Positions 14,057 to 21,183 of a stretch of 33,101 nucleotides of DNA are shown in pieces. This DNA is from an uncultured Megasphaera sp. (GTDB lineage: Bacteria > Bacillota > Negativicutes > Veillonellales > Megasphaeraceae). The position numbers and the translations under genes were made by a program. The stretch's first letter is position 1. The number at the start of each line of letters is the position of its first letter. The stretch covers positions 1 through 33,101 of the forward strand of contig USGG01000018.1 in NCBI GenBank assembly GCA_900554215.1, in the 5' to 3' direction. The notes beneath the pieces are model-generated. The model was not told where the DNA came from, did no database searches, and was given only the letters and a program-made list of their open reading frames with translations.

Positions 14057-14344
14057 ATGAAATGGCTGCGTACCCTGATGGTTTCCGCTGCCTTGTGCAT
14101 GAGCGCCGCGGCGGCCTTTGCCGCCGACGTTTCGTATCCGTCTGTATTAGGCGGAACGGTCGTTTCTATTACTCCTGCCGGGACGGCAGTAAAGCAGGGC
14201 GACGTCCTGCTGACCGTCGATTCCCTGGCCGGCCCCATGCCGGCAGCGCGAGCCGCTTCTGACGGCGTCGTAAAGCAGGTTTTGGTAGCTCCGGGAACGG
14301 CTGTCAAGCGGGGAACTGCCGTAATTATTGTGGAAGAGAAATAA
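14057..14344 (+). CDS. Secreted small biotinyl/lipoyl-like domain protein
   Basis: 95 residues: a signal peptide (MKWLRTLMVSAALCMSAAAAFA, cut before DVSYP) and one compact domain. The domain reads like a biotinyl/lipoyl or HlyD hybrid-motif barrel: GGTVVSITPAGTAVKQGDVLLTVDS, then ASDGVVKQVLVAPGTAVKRGTAVIIV. The hairpin that would carry the modified lysine has DSLAGPMPAARA instead, without Lys, so it is probably not biotinylated or lipoylated. An exported lipoyl-type domain suggests a structural or envelope role, perhaps as a periplasmic adaptor fragment. I chose ATG 14057, which has AAGGAGGG 8 nt upstream, over the in-frame ATG at 14018 inside the previous gene. It lies 25 nt after mreB and 16 nt before the S55-like gene, clearly one operon. 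Function unknown. Confidence 0.82.
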   Translation: MKWLRTLMVSAALCMSAAAAFAADVSYPSVLGGTVVSITPAGTAVKQGDVLLTVDSLAGPMPAARAASDGVVKQVLVAPGTAVKRGTAVIIVEEK

Positions 14345-14360
14345 GAGGAAAAGAATCTTA

Positions 14361-16352
14361 ATGATACGATTACGCATGCTGCGGCGTCTCGCCGCGCGGA
14401 CATGTCTGGCTGCTGTCTGCTGCGCCATGTCTCTCACCGCCTTTGCCCAGGACTTTATGAACGTCAGCGAAGTGCGCGAGGGCATGACGGGATATGCCAA
14501 GACGGTAGTTCACGGCAATACGATAGAAACCTTTCCCGTAGAAATACTGGGAGTCATGAAAAACAGCGGCCCGTCCGGCGATTTGATATTGGCGAAGTTT
14601 TCCGGACCGCTCATAGAGGAAACGGGCGGCATCGCCCAGGGCATGAGCGGCAGCCCCGTGTATATTGACGGCAAGCTCGTCGGGGCCATCGCCTACGGCT
14701 GGTCCTTTACGAATTCCCGCGTCGGCATGATTACGCCTATCGGCGATATGCTCAAGCTGTGGAACGTGCCGACGAAGGAAGAGATCCGTCCGTTCAACGC
14801 CAGGGAATCGTCGCTGATTCCCATCGCGACGCCTCTTATGGTGAGCGGCTTCGACGGCGTGTCGACCGAATGGATGACGTCCAAGCTGCCTCAGTACAAC
14901 TTCATGCCTGTCAATACGGCCTCGGCGGCGGCCGACGAAGCGCCGGCGCCCCTGGAAGCGGGAAGCTCCGTAGCCGCGTCGCTGGTCAACGGCGATATGA
15001 AGATGGGCGCTATCGGCACGGTGACCTACGTAGACGGCGACAACATCGTCGCCTTCGGCCATCCGTTCCTGAAAAAGGGCAGCATGAATTACTTCATGCA
15101 CAACGCCTATATTTTTACTATTGTCAATAATATGTCCAGCTCCTTCAAGCTAGGGTCCGTAGGCGCGGAAATCGGCCGCATCAACCAGGACCGGGGAGCA
15201 GGCATTGCCGGCCTGTACGGACGGCTGACGGCGGGCATCCCCGTGACTATCAATATCCGTGATACCGATACGGGCGCGAATAACGTAAAGCGGGTCAAGA
15301 TCATTGAAGACAACGAGCTGACGCCGGTCCTGGCGGCCACGACGGTATACAACACGGTCAACAAGACCATCGACCGCAGCGGCGGCGGCACGGCGACCTT
15401 GTCCTATACGATCCGGTCGTCTAACGGCCGGGATAAGGACATCAGCCGTCACAACATGTACTACTCTGTCGACAACATCAACGAGAAGAGCATCGACGAG
15501 CTGTACAACGTACTGGATATACTCAAGCACAACGAATTCATTGACTATCCCGTGCTGGATATCGAGATGAACGTCGATATTACGCAGGCTAAGAAAGAAG
15601 CGCGCATCGTCGACGCGACGGCGGCTCCCGTTGTCGTCAGCCCCGGAGACAACGTGTATTTCCGGGTCAAGCTCCATCCGTACCGCGGCGCCGATGAAGT
15701 GAAGACCATGAGCTTCACCGTCCCCAAGGACCAGCCCCTCGGCGACATGGTCCTGGAAATCCGCGGCGGCGGCGTGATCCCCCTGCCGTACCTGATTGAA
15801 AAGCAGCGCTATAACCTGACCGATGAAATTCTCGAGCGGCTGCGCCATTACAAGGATTTCGCCGATTTGAAGAAGACCATCGAAGGCGAAGACGCTAATA
15901 ACGATTTGGTTATCGAGATTCTGCAGCAAGGCGTCAGCATGATTGACGACGGCGGCGAAAAGGTCGTGAAGGAAAAAATCCGCGGCAAAGAACCGCCGGT
16001 GCAGAATAAGGATATCGTCAAGCCCGACAAGCGCGGACTGAACGATACGGGCGACAGGGAAGACGCTAAGTCGTCTATCGCTACGCCTTACATCGTCAAG
16101 GGCGACGGGCAGATTACGATTAAGGTCGTATCGCCGGCTGAGCGCGACGCCTTCTTGGCTAAAAATCATCAGCTCAACGAAGCGAAGGCCGTCATCAGCG
16201 AAGAAGCTGACGAAGCTGCGGCGGCCAGCGACGAAGAGGCTGAAGACGAAAAGCCAAGGGACCATAAGAAAGACGCGCCTCATGGCGGCCAGGACGGCGG
16301 CGGACAGAAAAACGACGTCTTTCGCCTGGTAGACCTGGCGTCGAGGATGTAG
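14361..16352 (+). CDS. Exported SpoIVB-like S55 peptidase-domain protein
   Basis: 663 residues with a signal peptide (basic start MIRLRMLRRLAAR, hydrophobic core, cut near AFAQD). Residues about 33-260 match the SpoIVB/S55 serine peptidase domain: VREGMTGYAKTVVHG, FPVEILGV, DLILAKFSG, then GIAQGMSGSPVYIDGK with the probable nucleophile Ser96 or Ser98, followed by GAIAYGWSF. His51 is a candidate general base. There is no PDZ domain as in Bacillus SpoIVB. The remaining 400 residues are a beta-rich region of unknown kind and an acidic, low-complexity tail (about 620-655). Members of this long S55 group occur in non-sporulating bacteria, so a sporulation role should not be assumed; an envelope protein is likelier. 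The start ATG 14361 is preceded by AGAGGA. It closes the murA-mreB cluster, followed by a bidirectional terminator. Confidence 0.82.
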   Translation: MIRLRMLRRLAARTCLAAVCCAMSLTAFAQDFMNVSEVREGMTGYAKTVVHGNTIETFPVEILGVMKNSGPSGDLILAKFSGPLIEETGGIAQGMSGSPVYIDGKLVGAIAYGWSFTNSRVGMITPIGDMLKLWNVPTKEEIRPFNARESSLIPIATPLMVSGFDGVSTEWMTSKLPQYNFMPVNTASAAADEAPAPLEAGSSVAASLVNGDMKMGAIGTVTYVDGDNIVAFGHPFLKKGSMNYFMHNAYIFTIVNNMSSSFKLGSVGAEIGRINQDRGAGIAGLYGRLTAGIPVTINIRDTDTGANNVKRVKIIEDNELTPVLAATTVYNTVNKTIDRSGGGTATLSYTIRSSNGRDKDISRHNMYYSVDNINEKSIDELYNVLDILKHNEFIDYPVLDIEMNVDITQAKKEARIVDATAAPVVVSPGDNVYFRVKLHPYRGADEVKTMSFTVPKDQPLGDMVLEIRGGGVIPLPYLIEKQRYNLTDEILERLRHYKDFADLKKTIEGEDANNDLVIEILQQGVSMIDDGGEKVVKEKIRGKEPPVQNKDIVKPDKRGLNDTGDREDAKSSIATPYIVKGDGQITIKVVSPAERDAFLAKNHQLNEAKAVISEEADEAAAASDEEAEDEKPRDHKKDAPHGGQDGGGQKNDVFRLVDLASRM

Positions 16353-16375
16353 TGCCAACTCTATAAAGAAAGCTA

Positions 16376-16407
16376 AAAATGGGCAGGCCCGCAGGTCTGC
16401 CCATTTT
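16376..16407. terminator. Bidirectional terminator between convergent genes
   Basis: AAAATGGGCAG (16376-16386) pairs perfectly with CTGCCCATTTT (16397-16407). Runs of T on both strands allow termination of the S55-like gene from the left and the HAD gene from the right. Confidence 0.85.
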
Positions 16408-16427
16408 GTCGTAGTGCCTATAACATG

Positions 16428-17189
16428 TTATATCCAGCCGAATTTGACGCAGGCATGAAGGATGCCGCCTTTGTCGTTGTCGTCTGTAATATAGTCGGCC
16501 CGTTCTTTCAGCTCCGCCTTAGCGTTGCCCATGGCGATGGAAAAGAAGGGCTTGCGGAACATGGAAATGTCGTTCAGCCCGTCGCCGAAGACGACGGCGT
16601 CTTCGGGCCTGCCGCCGACGCGCTTCAGCATGTTGAGGATGCCCTTTCCCTTATCTGTCGGCTCGACGAGGTACGTATGGTCTAAGTAGGTCAGGTGCGG
16701 AAGGCCCTGCCGGTCCGGCTCGTTTTGTTCGTCTGCCGGCCGGGCGTAGGTAATCTTATAGACTGCGTCGAGGCTGTCGATAGCGACGGGGCGCACGACC
16801 GTTTTCATGTAGTTCTTCGGATCGGCGCAGGGGTAGTCGGCGTAGGGCGTGTAGCGGCATATCGTGTTGTCCGTCACGACGGCCCAGGGAAGGCGGCGGT
16901 CGTCCAGCTCGCGCAGGAGGGCTTTGCAGGGTTCCAGGGGCAGTCCTTCCATTTCCAAAATTTCGCCGTCGAGAGACAGGCTGCTGCCGCCGTCGGATAC
17001 GACGGCCGGAATACCGTAGCGGTCGGCAAAATGCTGAGCGTCGCACTGCAGGCGCCCCGTGGCGATGGAAACGAAGTGGCCCCGCCGCTGAAGCTGGCGC
17101 AGGCAATAGGCCGTATCAGCCGGAATGATGCTGGAAATGCTGAGGCCTAAGGTATTGTCGATATCGAAAAAGAAATATTTTTTATCCAT
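16428..17189 (-). CDS. HAD-IIB (Cof-type) hydrolase
   Basis: 253 residues; a cytoplasmic phosphatase, probably of sugar phosphates or similar metabolites. All HAD motifs are present: FFDIDNTL with Asp9 (nucleophile) and Asp11, SIATGR at 41-46 (motif II), a Lys near 180-182 in TDKGKG (motif III) and FGDGLNDISM at 201-210 (motif IV). The long insert between motifs II and III is the C2B cap of Cof-type enzymes. The start is ATG 17189 with AAAGGA 6 nt upstream; a longer reading from 17231 would run back through the promoter. It is divergent from the transketolase and has its own perfect -10. The exact substrate cannot be told from sequence. Confidence 0.88.
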   Translation of the reverse strand: MDKKYFFFDIDNTLGLSISSIIPADTAYCLRQLQRRGHFVSIATGRLQCDAQHFADRYGIPAVVSDGGSSLSLDGEILEMEGLPLEPCKALLRELDDRRLPWAVVTDNTICRYTPYADYPCADPKNYMKTVVRPVAIDSLDAVYKITYARPADEQNEPDRQGLPHLTYLDHTYLVEPTDKGKGILNMLKRVGGRPEDAVVFGDGLNDISMFRKPFFSIAMGNAKAELKERADYITDDNDKGGILHACVKFGWI

Positions 17190-17229
17190 GACAGGTCCTT
17201 TCTGATGACAAGATGTCTGTACGGCTTTC

Positions 17230-17258
17230 ATTATACCCTATTCGGCAGAGAACATGAA
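17230..17258 (-). promoter_or_regulatory. Promoter of the HAD hydrolase
   Basis: Perfect TATAAT (17235-17230) on the minus strand, with TTCATG (17258-17253) 17 nt upstream as a weak -35. It lies 41 nt before the ATG. Confidence 0.6.
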
Positions 17259-17298
17259 GGCGATTCTGCGGCGGTCCCTGTTTTTTGCGAATTGAGGA

Positions 17299-17327
17299 TT
17301 GACAGAATCGCTGTGTTTTACCATAAT
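17299..17327 (+). promoter_or_regulatory. Promoter of transketolase
   Basis: Perfect TTGACA (17299-17304), a 17-nt spacer and CATAAT (17322-17327), 47 nt before the ATG at 17374. A strong promoter, matching the strongly biased codons of the gene. Confidence 0.75.
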
Positions 17328-17373
17328 AAAGGTATGTATGTTTATAAGGAATGTATAAAGGAGAGAGTAAATC

Positions 17374-19365
17374 ATGAGTACAATTGACACGACTTGTGTA
17401 AATGCAATCCGCGTGTTGTCGGCAGACGCCATCCAGAAGGCAAACTCCGGCCATCCGGGCCTTCCCCTGGGCGCCGCGCCGATTGCATACGAATTGTGGG
17501 CTAACCATATGAAGCACAACGCTAAAAATCCGAAATGGGCCGATCGCGACCGCTTTATCTTGTCCGGCGGCCACGGCTCCATGCTGCTGTATTCGCTGCT
17601 GCACCTCTTCGGCTACGGCCTGACCCTCGACGACGTGAAGCAGTTCCGCCAGGACGGCTCCCTGACGCCGGGCCATCCTGAATACGGCCACACGGTCGGC
17701 GTAGAAGCTACGACGGGCCCCCTGGGCGCCGGCATGTCCATGGCCGTCGGCATGGCAATGGCTGAAGCTCATTTGGCAGCCGTATTCAATAAGCCCGAAT
17801 ATCCCGTCGTTGACCACTATACCTTCGTCCTCGGCGGTGACGGCTGCATGATGGAAGGTATCTCCTCGGAAGCCTTCTCTTTGGCCGGTACGCTGGGCCT
17901 GAGCAAGCTGATCGTCCTGTACGACAGCAACAACATCTCCATCGAAGGCGGCACGGATATTGCCTTTACGGAAAACGTACAGGAACGGATGCAGGCCTTC
18001 GGTTTCCAGACACTGGAAGTCGCCGACGGCAACGATTTGGACGCTATCGGCAAAGCTATCGAAGAAGCGAAAGCCGATACGGAACATCCGTCCTTCATTA
18101 CGATTCATACCCAGATCGGCTACGGCTGCCCGGCTAAGCAGGGCAAGGCTTCGGCTCACGGATCGCCCCTGGGAGACGAAAACATCGTCGCCATGAAGGA
18201 AAACCTTGGCTGGCCGAGCACGGAACCGTTCTACGTTCCCGACGAAGTATACGCTCATTATGAAGAACTGAGCAAAAAAGGCGCGGCGGCCGAAGAAGCC
18301 TGGAACGCCTTGTTTGCCGACTACGCGGCGAAATATCCCGATATGAAAGCGAAATGGGATGCCTTCCACAGCGCCGTAGACGCGCAGGCTCTTCTGGAAA
18401 ATGAAGACTTCTGGGCTTACGCTGACAAGCCGCAGGCTACGCGCAACCTGTCGGGCATCATGATCAACCGCCTGAAAGACCTCGTGCCGCAGCTCATCGG
18501 CGGCAGCGCCGACCTGGCTCCGTCCAACAAGACGTATATGGACGACGCCGGCGATTTCAGCAAAGATAACTATGGCGGCCGCAACCTCCACTTCGGCGTC
18601 CGCGAACTGGCTATGGGCGGCATGACCAACGGCCTGGCTCTCCACGGCGGCCTTCGTCCCTATGCCGGTACCTTCTTCGTATTCAGCGATTACATGAAAC
18701 CGATGATTCGTCTGGCCGCGTTGATGAAGCTGCCGACGACCTACGTATTGACTCACGACAGCATCGGCGTCGGCGAAGACGGCCCGACGCACGAACCGAT
18801 CGAACAGCTGGCTATGCTGCGGGCTACGCCGAACGTCAACGTATTCCGTCCGGCCGACGCGACGGAAACGGCTGCCGGCTGGTATTTGGCCGTTACGAGC
18901 CAGGAAACGCCGACAGCTCTCGTCCTGACTCGTCAGAACCTGCCGCAGCTTGCCGGCAGCAGCAAGGAAGCCCTGAAGGGCGGCTATATCGTAGCCGACG
19001 CGGCGAAGGAAACGCCTGACGCCATCATCATCGCCAGCGGCTCTGAAGTATCTTTGGCTGTTGAAGCAAAGGATATGCTGGCTAAAGAGGGCATTGATGT
19101 CCGCGTCGTCAGCATGCCTTGCATGGAATTATTTGAACAGCAGGATGATGCGTATAAGGCACAGGTCCTGCCAGCCAGCGTCCGTGCCCGTGTAGCTGTA
19201 GAAGCTGCTTCTGATTTCGGCTGGGGCAAATACGTCGGCCTTGATGGCGCAACGGTTACGATGCACGGTTTTGGTGCGTCGGCGCCGGCAGAACTGCTCT
19301 TTGAAAAATTCGGATTCACGGCAGAAAACGTAGCCAATACGGTGAAAAATGTATTAAAAGGATAG
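17374..19365 (+). CDS. tkt: Transketolase
   Basis: A thiamine-diphosphate enzyme of the non-oxidative pentose phosphate pathway that swaps two-carbon units between ketose and aldose phosphates; it makes ribose-5-phosphate and erythrose-4-phosphate. 663 residues, the full length of the classical single-chain enzyme. Visible sites: ANSGHPGLPLG (His27, substrate/TPP), the TPP-magnesium motif GDGCMMEG at 155-162 ending in SNNISIEGG, the FGVREL segment carrying the catalytic glutamate, and DSIGVGEDGPTHEPIEQL in the second domain. The start ATG has GGAGAG upstream. A monocistronic unit with its own promoter and terminator. Codon use is highly uniform, consistent with high expression. Confidence 0.96.
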   Translation: MSTIDTTCVNAIRVLSADAIQKANSGHPGLPLGAAPIAYELWANHMKHNAKNPKWADRDRFILSGGHGSMLLYSLLHLFGYGLTLDDVKQFRQDGSLTPGHPEYGHTVGVEATTGPLGAGMSMAVGMAMAEAHLAAVFNKPEYPVVDHYTFVLGGDGCMMEGISSEAFSLAGTLGLSKLIVLYDSNNISIEGGTDIAFTENVQERMQAFGFQTLEVADGNDLDAIGKAIEEAKADTEHPSFITIHTQIGYGCPAKQGKASAHGSPLGDENIVAMKENLGWPSTEPFYVPDEVYAHYEELSKKGAAAEEAWNALFADYAAKYPDMKAKWDAFHSAVDAQALLENEDFWAYADKPQATRNLSGIMINRLKDLVPQLIGGSADLAPSNKTYMDDAGDFSKDNYGGRNLHFGVRELAMGGMTNGLALHGGLRPYAGTFFVFSDYMKPMIRLAALMKLPTTYVLTHDSIGVGEDGPTHEPIEQLAMLRATPNVNVFRPADATETAAGWYLAVTSQETPTALVLTRQNLPQLAGSSKEALKGGYIVADAAKETPDAIIIASGSEVSLAVEAKDMLAKEGIDVRVVSMPCMELFEQQDDAYKAQVLPASVRARVAVEAASDFGWGKYVGLDGATVTMHGFGASAPAELLFEKFGFTAENVANTVKNVLKG

Positions 19366-19403
19366 AAAAATACATCTTAATTTCAATAGCTTAGATATAA
19401 CGG

Positions 19404-19440
19404 AAAAGCTGCAGGATTTGTCCCTGCAGTTTTTCTTTTT
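19404..19440 (+). terminator. Terminator of transketolase
   Basis: AAAAGCTGCAGG (19404-19415) pairs with CCTGCAGTTTTT (19423-19434), one G-U pair, followed by CTTTTT. Confidence 0.85.
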
Positions 19441-19540
19441 GTGAGTCCTTCAAGACAAGAATATTCTTGCTTTTTAGTACAAGTATTTCTTAAATGCATA
19501 AGAAATATGCATGGAACAAAGATGAATAAATTGTCAAGGC

Positions 19541-19569
19541 TTGATTTTACAATCGTTTTTTATTATACT
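19541..19569 (+). promoter_or_regulatory. Promoter of 6S RNA
   Basis: TTGATT (19541-19546), a 17-nt spacer and TATACT (19564-19569). The expected start near 19576 coincides with the first bases of the closing stem of the RNA. Confidence 0.75.
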
Positions 19570-19575
19570 AGGAAC

Positions 19576-19768
19576 AAGAGAAAACCCTACTGTGTACGTA
19601 AATGGTCTCGATGTTTTGAACCAACATCTTTTACATTGGGAGTCCGGACTCTGCATAGCGAAGCAATGCCTTCACTGGACTGCTGACCTCTGTAGGAGGA
19701 CACCCACCTGCTTAGGCAGGCTCAAAACTCGGTTTATAAACGGCATGGTGGGGCTTCTTTTCTTGTTC
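19576..19768 (+). ncRNA. ssrS: 6S RNA
   Basis: No open frame here is credible, but the region forms a long hairpin typical of 6S RNA. The 5' part (AACAAGAGAAAACCCTACTG) pairs with the 3' part (ending GGTGGGGCTTCTTTTCTTGT) in a closing stem with several G-U pairs. The 5' segment CTGTGTACGTAAA and the 3' segment ACGGCATGGTGGGG sit where E. coli 6S has TGAGATGTTCGCAAG and GCGGCATCTCGG. Length of about 190 nt fits. 6S RNA binds the housekeeping RNA polymerase by mimicking an open promoter and restrains it in stationary phase. It lies immediately before rarA, as 6S-1 (bsrA) does near yrvN/rarA in Bacillus, which supports the call. Ends are approximate. Confidence 0.8.
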
Positions 19769-19794
19769 ATAATACGTACGTTTTACATACATGT

Positions 19795-19826
19795 CGCCGC
19801 TAAGATTTCTTGGCGGCGTTCTATTT
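19795..19826 (+). terminator. Terminator-like hairpin between 6S RNA and rarA
   Basis: CGCCGCTAAG (19795-19804) pairs with CTTGGCGGCG (19809-19818) around ATTT, then TTCTATTT. The weak U-run suggests partial termination, with some transcription reading into rarA, for which I see no separate promoter. Confidence 0.6.
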
Positions 19827-19844
19827 AGTCTGAGGAGCAAACAA

Positions 19845-21164
19845 ATGAGCGGAGACGATTTATTTTCTATGGCCAGCGAGCGGCAGAAGGCATCCTTTGA
19901 GCCCTTAGCCGTACGGATGAGGCCGCAGGTATTAGATGAAATATACGGACAAGAACAGATTGTCGGGCCGGGGACGTTTCTGCGGGCCATGATCGAGCGC
20001 GATACCATTCCGTCCCTGCTGCTGTACGGGCCATCGGGCGTGGGCAAGACGACCTTGGCTCACGTCATCGCCTGCGAAACGAATAGCCGCTTCGTCCGGC
20101 TGAATGCCGTCACGGCCGGCACGGCGGAGCTGCGCAAGGTTATTCAGGAAGCGAAGGACGCCGTACACCTGTATCAGCGTCGGACGATTTTATTCATCGA
20201 CGAAATTCATCGCTTCAACAAGGGACAGCAGGACGTCCTGCTGCCTTATGTGGAAGACGGTACGGTAATCCTCGTCGGCGCGACGACGGAGAACCCCTAT
20301 TTTGAAGTCAACCGGCCCCTGCTGTCGCGGCTGCGCGTCGTGCCCCTGTCGCCACTGTCAGAAGAGGCTATCGCCGCTGTGCTGCGGCGGGCCCTGGGGG
20401 ATACGGAAAAAGGGCTGGGCGTTCATCACCTCGCCGCGTCGGAAGAGGTGCTGCGGACGATTGCCCGCCTGGCCGACTGCGACGCCCGCGTAGGGCTGAA
20501 CCTGCTGGAACAGGCGGCGATGCTCGTGCCCGACGGGGGAGAGCTGGGGCATGACGTCGTAGAAAAGGTGGCCGGCCGCAAGGTGTATACGTATGATAAG
20601 AAGGGCGACGCCCATTACGATACGGCGTCGGCCTTCATCAAGAGCATGCGCGGCTCCGATCCCGACGCGGCCCTCCACTATCTGGCCCGCATGATCGAAG
20701 GAGGCGAGCAGCCTTCCTTTATCGCCAGACGGCTGGTCATCTGCGCCGCCGAAGACGTGGGGCTGGCCGACCCGCAGGCCTTGGTCATTGCCAACGCAGC
20801 GGCTCAGGCCGTGCAGCTCGTCGGCTGGCCTGAAGGCCGGATTATCCTGGCGGAAGCCGTCGTGTACGTGGCCTGCGCGCCGAAGAGCAACAGCGCCTAC
20901 ATGGCCGTCGACGCGGCCCTGTCTGACGTGCGGCGCGGCGGCTGCGGCGACGTGCCGGCCTATTTGCGGGACAGCCACTACAGCGGCGCCGCTTCCCTGG
21001 GACGGGGAGAAGGGTATCAGTATCCCCATTCGTTCCCCGGCGGCTGGGTAGAGCAGCAGTATTTGCCGGATCCTCTGAAAGACAAGGCGTATTACAAGCC
21101 GTCGGCTTACGGCAAGGAAAAGGACATAGCCGCACGCTGGCGAGAACGGCGAGGCGGCAAGTGA
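19845..21164 (+). CDS. rarA: Replication-associated recombination protein A (AAA+ ATPase)
   Basis: 439 residues, the usual length of RarA/MgsA (eukaryotic WRNIP1). It acts at stalled replication forks together with SSB. Walker A is GPSGVGKT at 62-69 and Walker B ILFIDEIHRF at 115-124. Sensor 1 lies in VGATTENPYFEVN, followed by LLSRLRVV (arginine finger). The C-terminal half carries the tetramerisation region (DAALHYLARMIEGGE, RRLVICAAEDVGLADP). Start ATG 19845 has GAGGAG 7 nt upstream; an extension to 19791 would run through the terminator hairpin and was rejected. It is followed after 19 nt by ftsK. Confidence 0.95.
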   Translation: MSGDDLFSMASERQKASFEPLAVRMRPQVLDEIYGQEQIVGPGTFLRAMIERDTIPSLLLYGPSGVGKTTLAHVIACETNSRFVRLNAVTAGTAELRKVIQEAKDAVHLYQRRTILFIDEIHRFNKGQQDVLLPYVEDGTVILVGATTENPYFEVNRPLLSRLRVVPLSPLSEEAIAAVLRRALGDTEKGLGVHHLAASEEVLRTIARLADCDARVGLNLLEQAAMLVPDGGELGHDVVEKVAGRKVYTYDKKGDAHYDTASAFIKSMRGSDPDAALHYLARMIEGGEQPSFIARRLVICAAEDVGLADPQALVIANAAAQAVQLVGWPEGRIILAEAVVYVACAPKSNSAYMAVDAALSDVRRGGCGDVPAYLRDSHYSGAASLGRGEGYQYPHSFPGGWVEQQYLPDPLKDKAYYKPSAYGKEKDIAARWRERRGGK

Positions 21165-21183
21165 GATATAGAAGGTGAATGGA

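Noticed and set aside
14361..16352. The S55 protein as evidence for sporulation
   Set aside because: It lacks the PDZ domain and context of SpoIVB; long S55-domain proteins also occur outside spore formers.
15150..16358. 402-codon open frame antisense to the S55-like gene
   Set aside because: Shadow frame without a ribosome site or family features; the plus-strand gene has a signal peptide and the S55 motif.
17182..18792. 536-codon open frame antisense to transketolase
   Set aside because: A shadow of strong codon bias in a GC-rich gene; no motif, and the plus-strand protein is unmistakable.
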